A DNA stretch of 64,000 nucleotides from Humitalea sp050632385 (GTDB lineage Bacteria; Pseudomonadota; Alphaproteobacteria; Acetobacterales; Acetobacteraceae): assembly GCF_050632385.1 (NCBI RefSeq), contig NZ_CP192599.1:1364001-1428000 (forward strand), in the 5' to 3' direction. A program made the translations under genes and the position numbers. Shown here one piece after another: positions 58,827 to 64,000 of this stretch. Within the stretch, counting starts at the first letter, position 1, and each line of letters starts with the position of its first letter. The notes under the pieces are model-generated. The model was given only the letters and a program-made list of their open reading frames with translations, was not told the origin of the DNA and searched no databases.

Positions 58827-59735
58827 CTAGGCCCCGGCATGGGAGAACAATGCCAGCCCCGGCTCCGGCATCTCGGCGCGCAGCACGGAGCAACTTGCCG
58901 CCTCGGTGATGTAGAGCCAGCGATTGTCGGGGCCGCCATAGGCGACATTCATCACCATCGCACCCGCGCAGGATTCGACGCGCCCGATCGGCAAGCCGCG
59001 CTTGTCGAAGAGCCACACGATGCCGAGGCCGGGATGCGCCACGGCCAGGTTGCCCTTGGCATCCAGCGCCATGCCATCCGGGCCGGGGCAGGGGAGTTGG
59101 GCGAAGAGCCCGGCCTTGGTCACCCCGCCCTTGTCGGTCAGTGGCAGGATCCAGATCTCGTTCGACCGGGTGGCGGCGACGAAGACCACTTTTTCCGATC
59201 GGTTCAGCACGATGCCGTTCGGGCTCGGCACATTGCCGACCAGCGCGGTCAACTGGCCGTCCGGTGTCAGGCGATAGACCCGGCCGGTGGGGTCGTGCAG
59301 CCCGGTCTGGCCCTGGTCGGTGAAGAACAGGTCGCCATTGCGCGCGAAGACCAGGTCATTGACGCCCTTGAAACGCTCCTTGTCCGGGCCTTCAAGGAAG
59401 GAGGTGACGGCGCCGCTGGCGGGATCCAGCAGCATCAAGCCGTGGCGGTGATCGGCGATGAAGATCCGTCCGTCCTGGTGGATCTTCAGCCCGTTCGGCT
59501 CACCATCATATTCGGCGACCAGGGCGAAGGTGCCGTCCGGCGCGATGCGGAAGACGCGGCCATTCGGGATGTCGGTGATGTAGAGGTTGCCCGCGAGGTC
59601 GAAGGACGGACCCTCCAGCACCGATCCGCTGCGGGACCGCGTGCGCGGCGCGCCGACGCCGGTCCTGCGGTAGGTGTCCGGCAGGGTGGCGAAGACTTCG
59701 GTCGGAATGACGCGGGGCGGCGGGAAGCCGAACAT
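58827..59735 (-). CDS. SMP-30/gluconolactonase-like protein
   Basis: 302-residue six-bladed beta-propeller: LEGPSFDLAGNLYITDIPNGRVFRIAPDG, GEPNGLKIHQDGRIFIADHRHG, VNDLVFARNGDLFFTDQGQTG, VGNVPSPNGIVLNRSEK and CPGPDGMALDAKGNLAVAHPG. Conserved Glu, Asn and Asp for the metal site are present. Such proteins hydrolyse lactones or related esters. The ATG at 59735 is preceded by AGGA. Located 75 bp upstream of the oxidase large-subunit gene on the same strand, so the two may act in one pathway (oxidation, then lactone opening). Confidence 0.88.
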   Translation of the reverse strand: MFGFPPPRVIPTEVFATLPDTYRRTGVGAPRTRSRSGSVLEGPSFDLAGNLYITDIPNGRVFRIAPDGTFALVAEYDGEPNGLKIHQDGRIFIADHRHGLMLLDPASGAVTSFLEGPDKERFKGVNDLVFARNGDLFFTDQGQTGLHDPTGRVYRLTPDGQLTALVGNVPSPNGIVLNRSEKVVFVAATRSNEIWILPLTDKGGVTKAGLFAQLPCPGPDGMALDAKGNLAVAHPGLGIVWLFDKRGLPIGRVESCAGAMVMNVAYGGPDNRWLYITEAASCSVLRAEMPEPGLALFSHAGA

Positions 59736-59772
59736 GCGGGATCGTCCTGGCAGGTTGTGGAAACATCGGGGC

Positions 59773-59802
59773 GGTTGCGCCGTGGAGAGGGCTTCGCCCC
59801 CT
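59773..59802. repeat. Multi-hairpin intergenic repeat element, copy 2, left part
   Basis: GGTTGCGCC followed by GTGGAGAGGGCTTCGCCCCC: the left terminal hairpin of the element whose remainder lies at 61095-61296. The IS481-type element interrupts it and duplicates CCCCCT (59797-59802 and 61089-61094). Confidence 0.8.
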
Positions 59803-61088
59803 TGTTCAGACCGGAGAGATGCTTGACGGGTGTTCGGAGACATCCCTGACGGGTCCGATTATCGTTTCTGGCCCGGTGATGTCCACCTCACCCAGCCTGA
59901 AGCGCATGAAGTGCAGGCTCAGCACGCCATCCCGCCCCGTCGCACGCAGCGCGATGTCCAGCCCGGCGAAGGCCTGCGACAGCCCGACCATCCTGCCATG
60001 CAGTTTGAAGCAGCCATTCGGCCGCACCCGGCGCACCAGGTCGGTCTGGTAGTAGTCGGGCGTCGGCAGCACCTCGGGAAAGCCCTGGCTGCTGGGCCGG
60101 TAGCGGCTCGCCGGCACGTCCATGCCCAGCGCCTCATGCGGGCGCTGTTCGTTGTAGACTGGCCGCCAGGCGTTGAACGCCGCCTGGCAGTCGTCCAGGT
60201 CGGCGAAGCGCCGGCCCTGCAGCACCTCCACATCCAGCGTGCGGTGGAACCGCTCGTCCTTGCCTTGGGTCTGCGGATGCCGCGGCCGCCCATGCAGGGT
60301 CGCCACGCCCAGCCGCATCAGCCAGACCTCGAAGGCGCTGCGCTGCACCGCCAGCCTGCCGGTATGGCCCGTGGCGCCCCAGGGTGAGCCATTGTCGCAC
60401 AGGATGGCGCCGGGCAGGCCATAGCGGCGGAACAGCGCGGTCAGCCGACCCTGGACCTCGATCAGCGTCTCGCCAGCACAGGCGGCGATGCCCAGGGCGT
60501 AGCGCGAATGGTCGTCCAGCACGGTCAGCGGGTGGCAGCGCCGGCTGCCGGCCGGGATGTGGCCCTTGAAGTCCATCTGCCACAGCTCGTTCGGGGCTGG
60601 GCGTTCAAAGCGGGTCAGGGCGCGATGCCGCTCGGCCTCGATCGGGTCGATCTGGCCGGCACGGCGCAGCACCTGCGTCACCGTCGATGGCGCCGGCACC
60701 CCCTCCACGCCCAGGTCGCGCAGCCGCCGCGCCAGCTTGCGCCCGCCCCAGCGCGGGTGCGCCGCGCGCAGGGCAAGCAGCTGCGCCTCGATCTCGGGCG
60801 CCACCCGCCTGGGGCTGTCGTGCGGCCGGCGCGAGCGCTCCACGAGGCCCGCATCGCCAACCTCGCGGTGACGCCGCAACAGGGTGAAACCGCTCTGCCG
60901 GCTGATGCCAAAGCGACGGCATAACGCCGCCACGCTGACATCGCCGACGCTGGCCAGACGGACGAACTCCCGACGGGTGTCGATCACAGATAACGCCTTC
61001 CAGGGCATCGTCCCTCTCCCGAGAAACCAAGCCCAAAAGCGTCAAGCATGTCTCCGAACAGGCGTCAGGGATGTCTCCGGTCTGAACA
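59803..61088 (-). mobile_element. IS481-type insertion sequence (1,286 bp)
   Basis: Begins TGTTCAGACCGGAGA and ends with the reverse complement of that (TCTCCGGTCTGAACA). TG...CA termini and a 6-bp duplication CCCCCT on both sides fix the borders. Each end carries two tandem copies of a ~25-bp unit beginning TGTTC and containing CGGAGACAT and TGACG. It holds a single transposase gene on the minus strand whose stop codon lies inside the left terminal repeat. Inserted in the first hairpin of repeat copy 2. Confidence 0.92.
59806..61008 (-). CDS. IS481-family transposase
   Basis: 400 residues. N-terminal helix-turn-helix (EFVRLASVGDVSVAALCRRFGISRQSGFTLLRRH), a second helical region (RRPHDSPRRVAPEIEAQLLALRAAHPRWGGRKLARRL) and a DDE integrase core with WQMDFKG (first Asp), AILCDNGSPWGATG (second Asp) and HPQTQGKDERFHRTLDVEVL (Glu). 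No interruption is visible, so it should be functional. Confidence 0.94.
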   Translation of the reverse strand: MPWKALSVIDTRREFVRLASVGDVSVAALCRRFGISRQSGFTLLRRHREVGDAGLVERSRRPHDSPRRVAPEIEAQLLALRAAHPRWGGRKLARRLRDLGVEGVPAPSTVTQVLRRAGQIDPIEAERHRALTRFERPAPNELWQMDFKGHIPAGSRRCHPLTVLDDHSRYALGIAACAGETLIEVQGRLTALFRRYGLPGAILCDNGSPWGATGHTGRLAVQRSAFEVWLMRLGVATLHGRPRHPQTQGKDERFHRTLDVEVLQGRRFADLDDCQAAFNAWRPVYNEQRPHEALGMDVPASRYRPSSQGFPEVLPTPDYYQTDLVRRVRPNGCFKLHGRMVGLSQAFAGLDIALRATGRDGVLSLHFMRFRLGEVDITGPETIIGPVRDVSEHPSSISPV

Positions 61089-61094
61089 CCCCCT
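61089..61094. repeat. 6-bp target duplication, right of the IS481-type element
   Basis: CCCCCT, identical to 59797-59802 on the other side. Confidence 0.85.
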
Positions 61095-61296
61095 CCATAC
61101 CTCCCCCACCAAGGGGCCGTGGCCCCTTGGAACCCACGGGATTTGGCACAATGGAGAGAGGGGCGTCACGGGCGTGCCCTTGGGCGAGGGCGCATCATGC
61201 CCCTCTCTCCATTGTGCCAAAACTCCGCCGGTCCAGGGGCGGCGGCCCCTGGTGGGGTGAGTTTGAGAGGGGCGAAGCCCCTTTCATGGCGCAACC
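61095..61296. repeat. Multi-hairpin intergenic repeat element, copy 2, right part
   Basis: Same order of hairpins as 42519-42753: CCAAGGGGCC/GGCCCCTTGG; a perfect 20-bp stem 61145-61164 with 61199-61218 and a 34-base loop; CCAGGGGC/GCCCCTGG; a terminal GGGGC hairpin; and the end GCGCAACC four bases from a TAG stop. The long stem differs from copy 1 at five positions, and each difference is compensated on the other arm. Confidence 0.85.
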
Positions 61297-61299
61297 TCG

Positions 61300-62535
61300 C
61301 TAGATGATGTGCTCGGCACGCAACGCCGCCAGTGCGGCGGCGTCGTAGCCGAGTTCGGCGTAGATTCCGTCATTGTCGTGGCCGAGTTCCGGCGGCAGTG
61401 GCGGTGCGTCCTCGGCCTCTCCGGCGAAGCGCATGCCGGTGCCGCCGACGACGACGTCGGAGCCGGCGCAGGGTTTTTGGAAGCCGCGGGCGTGCAGATG
61501 CGGCAGGTCCAGCACCTCGGGGATCGTCAGGATGGGGCCGCAGGGGACGCCGTGCCGTGTCAGGATCTCGTCCCACTCGGCCGAGGTTTTCTGGGCCAGC
61601 ACGGTGTGCAGGATCGCCTTCATCTCGTCGCGGCGGCGGAAGCGTTCCTGGCGGTCGGTCCAGACCGGGCTCTGCTTCATCTCGCCCAAGGCCAGCGCGT
61701 CGCAGAGGGCGAGGAACTGGCGGTCTTCGTTGCAGACGATGTTGATGTGGCCGTCCTTGGTCGGGAAGGTGCCCGATGGCGCGGCCGACCGGCTGTCATT
61801 GCCAAGGCGTGTCGGCGCGCGCCCGGCATTGGCGAAGTCGGAGACGATCCAGGCCGCCATGACCATGCTGGATTCCAGCATGGAGACATCGACCATCGCG
61901 CCGACCCCTGTCGCGCGCGCGCGGAAGATCGCGGAGACGGCGCCGAGGGCGGCGACCGCGCCGGCGAAGGAATCGCAGACGACGAAGCCGGCGCGGCTCG
62001 GCGTCGGGCCATCGGTGCCGGTCAGGCTCATCAGCCCGGACATGCCCTGGATGATCTGGTCATAGGCCGGGCGCATCGCCAGCGGCCCATCCTGCCCGAA
62101 GCCGGAGATGGCGCAGTAGACGAGATCCGGCTTGACCAGGCGCAGCGCGTCGTAGTCGAGGCCGAGTTTCTGCATCGTGCCCGGTTTGAAATTCTCGAAC
62201 ACCGCATCGGCCTTGGTGACCAGGCGGCGGAAGATCTCCTGCCCCTTGGGCGATTGCAGGTTGAGCGTGACCGAACGCTTGCCGGCGCTGGTGGCCAGGT
62301 AGGATGTGCCCATGAAGGCACGGCCGCGCGCGGGATCGGCGCCCATCTTGCGGGCCAGGTCGCCGCCCTGGGGGCGCTCGACCTTGATCACCTCGGCGCC
62401 GAGGCTGGCGAGCAGGTAGGTCGCAAGCGGCCCGGCCAGCACGTTCGACACGTCGATGATGCGCAGGCCGTTCAGCGGGCGAGGCGCTGTGGCGGTGCTG
62501 GCGGAAAGGACCGCGCCCAGGTCATCATGCGGCAC
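61300..62535 (-). CDS. CaiB/BaiF (family III) CoA-transferase, second complete
   Basis: 411 residues from a GTG at 62535 (MPHDDLGAVLSAS), overlapping the HMG-CoA-lyase-like stop by 11 bases. An open frame runs further upstream, but there it reads through the lyase gene in another frame. Features: LNGLRIIDVSNVLAGPLATYLLASLGAEVIKVERPQGGD, SVTLNLQSPKGQEIFRRL, YDQIIQGMSGLMSLTG. Paired with the lyase it probably activates a branched hydroxy-acid such as HMG or citramalate; the exact acid is unknown. Confidence 0.9.
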   Translation of the reverse strand: MPHDDLGAVLSASTATAPRPLNGLRIIDVSNVLAGPLATYLLASLGAEVIKVERPQGGDLARKMGADPARGRAFMGTSYLATSAGKRSVTLNLQSPKGQEIFRRLVTKADAVFENFKPGTMQKLGLDYDALRLVKPDLVYCAISGFGQDGPLAMRPAYDQIIQGMSGLMSLTGTDGPTPSRAGFVVCDSFAGAVAALGAVSAIFRARATGVGAMVDVSMLESSMVMAAWIVSDFANAGRAPTRLGNDSRSAAPSGTFPTKDGHINIVCNEDRQFLALCDALALGEMKQSPVWTDRQERFRRRDEMKAILHTVLAQKTSAEWDEILTRHGVPCGPILTIPEVLDLPHLHARGFQKPCAGSDVVVGGTGMRFAGEAEDAPPLPPELGHDNDGIYAELGYDAAALAALRAEHII

Positions 62536-63487
62536 GGCGTTTCTCCCGGATCGCGGACAGGCTTCCCGCCTGGGCGACGCGGCCCGGCAGGGGGTGGCCG
62601 ACGACCTGCTGCGCGATCTCGGAGGCGGTGACGAGGGCCTCCAGGTTGGTGCCGGTGTCGATGCCCATCTCGTGGCACATCGACACGAGATCCTCGGTGC
62701 AGACATTTCCGGCGGCGGCGCGATGCTTGGCAAAGGGGCAGCCGCCCAGGCCGGCGATCGAGGCGTCGAACAGGTCGATGCCCATGGCCAGCCCGGCGAA
62801 GGCATTGGCCAGGCCCATGCCGCGCGTGTCGTGCAGGTGCAGCCGCAGCGGCAGGTCGGGGTGGCGGGTGCGGATGGCGCCGATCATGCGTTGCACCGAA
62901 AGGGGGGTCGCCCAGGCCATGGTGTCGGCCAGGATCAGGTGATGCAATGTGCAGCCGTGTTCGGTGAAGAGTTGCAGCGCTTCCTCGACCATGGCCAGCA
63001 CGCTGGGCAGGGGGATATCGCCCTCGAAATTGCAGCCGAAGGCGGAGGAGATGCTGGCTTCGGTCACCGGCACGCCGATCGCGAGGCAGGTCTGGATGAG
63101 GGCGACATTCTTCGCGCGGTTTTCCTCCGGCGTGCGCTGGAGGTTGCTGCGCAGGAAGGAGCCCGAGGGATAGAGCCGCACCTTGCCGTCGACGCGCAGG
63201 TGCGGGATGTCCAGCGCCTGGCGCAGCCCGCGTTCATTCATCCAAAGCGCGCTGTATTCCACGCCCGGCCGCACGCGGATGCCGCGCGCGACGGCTTCGG
63301 CATCGGCCATGCCCGGCACGCGGCGCGGATCGACGAAGGATGCGATCTGGATGTGCCGCAGGCCGGTGTCGGACAGGGCGTCGATCAGGCGGATCTTCGC
63401 TTCGGTGGGGATCGGCCCCTTTTCGAACTGGAAGCCTTCGCGTGGGCCTTCTTCGAAGATTTTTATGCGGCGCGGCAGGTCTGGCAT
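62525..63487 (-). CDS. Hydroxymethylglutaryl-CoA lyase family protein
   Basis: 320 residues, DRE-TIM metallolyase. IKIFEEGPREGFQFEKGPIPTEAKIRLIDALSDTGLRHIQIASFVDPRRVPGMAD opens the barrel, with EGPREGFQ in place of the usual DGLRDG(L/F)Q. LHLHDTRGMGLANAFAGL carries the metal histidines and ASIAGLGGCPFAKHRAAAGNVCTEDLV is the HMGL C-terminal signature with the active-site Cys. Splits 3-hydroxy-3-methyl-acyl-CoA esters to acetyl-CoA and an oxo-acid. Translationally coupled to the CoA-transferase. Confidence 0.9.
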   Translation of the reverse strand: MPDLPRRIKIFEEGPREGFQFEKGPIPTEAKIRLIDALSDTGLRHIQIASFVDPRRVPGMADAEAVARGIRVRPGVEYSALWMNERGLRQALDIPHLRVDGKVRLYPSGSFLRSNLQRTPEENRAKNVALIQTCLAIGVPVTEASISSAFGCNFEGDIPLPSVLAMVEEALQLFTEHGCTLHHLILADTMAWATPLSVQRMIGAIRTRHPDLPLRLHLHDTRGMGLANAFAGLAMGIDLFDASIAGLGGCPFAKHRAAAGNVCTEDLVSMCHEMGIDTGTNLEALVTASEIAQQVVGHPLPGRVAQAGSLSAIREKRRAA

Positions 63488-63622
63488 GTGTCGGTTTCCC
63501 TCAGGCGACGCCAGCGCGCGGTCTCGTTTCCGTGCCGGCGTGGTTGCCTCCCTTGGTGTTCGACATCGGCCGGTGCTGCCCGGGCGTCAAATCGAATGAT
63601 CCACGCGTTCCATAGGTTGCGT

Positions 63623-64000
63623 CTATGGCCCCCCGGCGGGTCCGCGCGATGGGCTGAAAAAATCGATGAAGGCGCGCAGCGCGGGCAGGGTCTGCCGGTG
63701 TTTCGGGTAGTAGAGGTAGAAGCCGGGAAAGGGCGGCGTCCAGTCCCGCAGGATATGCACCAGCCTGCCGGCGGCGATGTGGTCGCGCACGTCATCCAGC
63801 ATCGGATAGCCGATCCCGACGCCATCCAGCGCGGCCTGGATCTGCACGGACGTGTGGTTGGCGATGAGGGGACCGTCCACCGGAACCTCCAGCATCGCGC
63901 CGTCGCGTTCGAACTCCCAGCGATACAGATTCTGGTTGGTGGGCAGTCGGAAGTTGATGCAGCGATGGTGCCGCAACTCCTGCGGCACCATCGGCGTGCC
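63623..64000 (-). CDS. LysR-family regulator, C-terminal fragment (cut by window end)
   Basis: The last 125 codons of a LysR effector-binding domain: HHRCINFRLPTNQNLYRWEFERDG, VDGPLIANHTSVQIQAALDGVGIGYPMLDDVRDHIAAGRLVHILRDWTPPFPGFYLYYPKHRQTLPALRAFIDFF. The frame is open to the last base of the window, so the DNA-binding domain lies beyond it. The YYPKHRQ-PALRAFIDF end is typical of the large proteobacterial subgroup with PPFPGFYLYYP. Likely control of the lyase/CoA-transferase pair 135 bp away is inference. Confidence 0.9.
   Translation of the reverse strand, partial: GTPMVPQELRHHRCINFRLPTNQNLYRWEFERDGAMLEVPVDGPLIANHTSVQIQAALDGVGIGYPMLDDVRDHIAAGRLVHILRDWTPPFPGFYLYYPKHRQTLPALRAFIDFFSPSRGPAGGP

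Noticed and set aside
57174..59849. Plus-strand open frame of 891 codons
   Set aside because: Antisense to the molybdenum hydroxylase and SMP-30 genes; Gly/Arg/His-rich composition typical of GC-rich shadow frames and no family motifs.
1..64000. CRISPR array or ribosomal RNA genes
   Set aside because: No regularly spaced direct repeats and no rRNA-like segments were seen anywhere in the window.

Overview
The window is about 64 kb of high-GC DNA with alphaproteobacterial character. The slt-type transglycosylase / dapA / smpB neighbourhood, an NDUFS4-like complex I subunit, four Bug/TctC-type periplasmic receptors and several CaiB-type CoA-transferases together suggest an Acetobacteraceae relative (Roseomonas-like). 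That placement is inference; no marker in the window fixes the genus.

Layout. (1) 1-7.98 kb, core chromosome: lytic transglycosylase (-), then dapA, smpB, a histone-deacetylase-like hydrolase and a DUF192 exported protein (+), a membrane protein (-), tRNA-Pro(UGG), the complex I accessory subunit, a PEP-CTERM exported protein behind a sigma54-like promoter with a clear terminator, and tRNA-Arg(UCU). (2) 7.98 kb to roughly 32-34.5 kb, a lower-GC integrative and mobilisable island next to tRNA-Arg. It carries a serine-recombinase gene cut in two by an IS66-family element, a small gene coupled to it, a hypothetical gene cut by a second, apparently identical IS66 copy, and a tightly packed minus-strand defence operon. 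That operon runs hsdM, hsdS, a PD-(D/E)XK-like small protein, hsdR, a GajA-like OLD nuclease and a GajB-like UvrD helicase. Next come an ArdC antirestriction gene behind a strongly structured leader and a mobilisation operon (MobC, relaxase, membrane protein, small protein, coupling ATPase). A lipoprotein gene and a Sel1-repeat gene lie near the right edge. Both IS66 insertions have perfect 8-bp target duplications. Removing them restores both host genes in frame, so the island was intact recently and its integrase is now broken.

(3) 34.7-41.7 kb: a plus-strand run of overlapping genes for a polyamine/iron-type ABC importer (binding protein, ATPase, two permeases), an RraA-family protein, a gamma-glutamyltransferase and a D-2-hydroxyacid dehydrogenase. 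(4) 41.7-64 kb: organic-acid and acyl-CoA catabolism. A minus-strand cluster (CitE-like lyase, CaiB CoA-transferase, MaoC hydratase, acyl-CoA dehydrogenase, Bug receptors) has the composition of an itaconate-type route. A divergent plus-strand group holds an MDR oxidoreductase, LysR regulator, class II aldolase, CoA-transferase and Bug receptor. The end of the window has a form-II xanthine-dehydrogenase-type large subunit without its usual partners, an SMP-30 protein, an IS481-type element, a second CoA-transferase with an HMG-CoA-lyase-type enzyme, and a partial LysR gene.

The most noteworthy observations are the combined type I R-M plus Gabija-like operon with an extra putative nuclease, the nested inverted repeats upstream of ardC, and a multi-hairpin intergenic repeat present twice (42.5 and 59.8-61.3 kb). 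The long stems of the two repeat copies differ at five positions, every one compensated on the opposite arm. The IS481 element sits inside the second copy.
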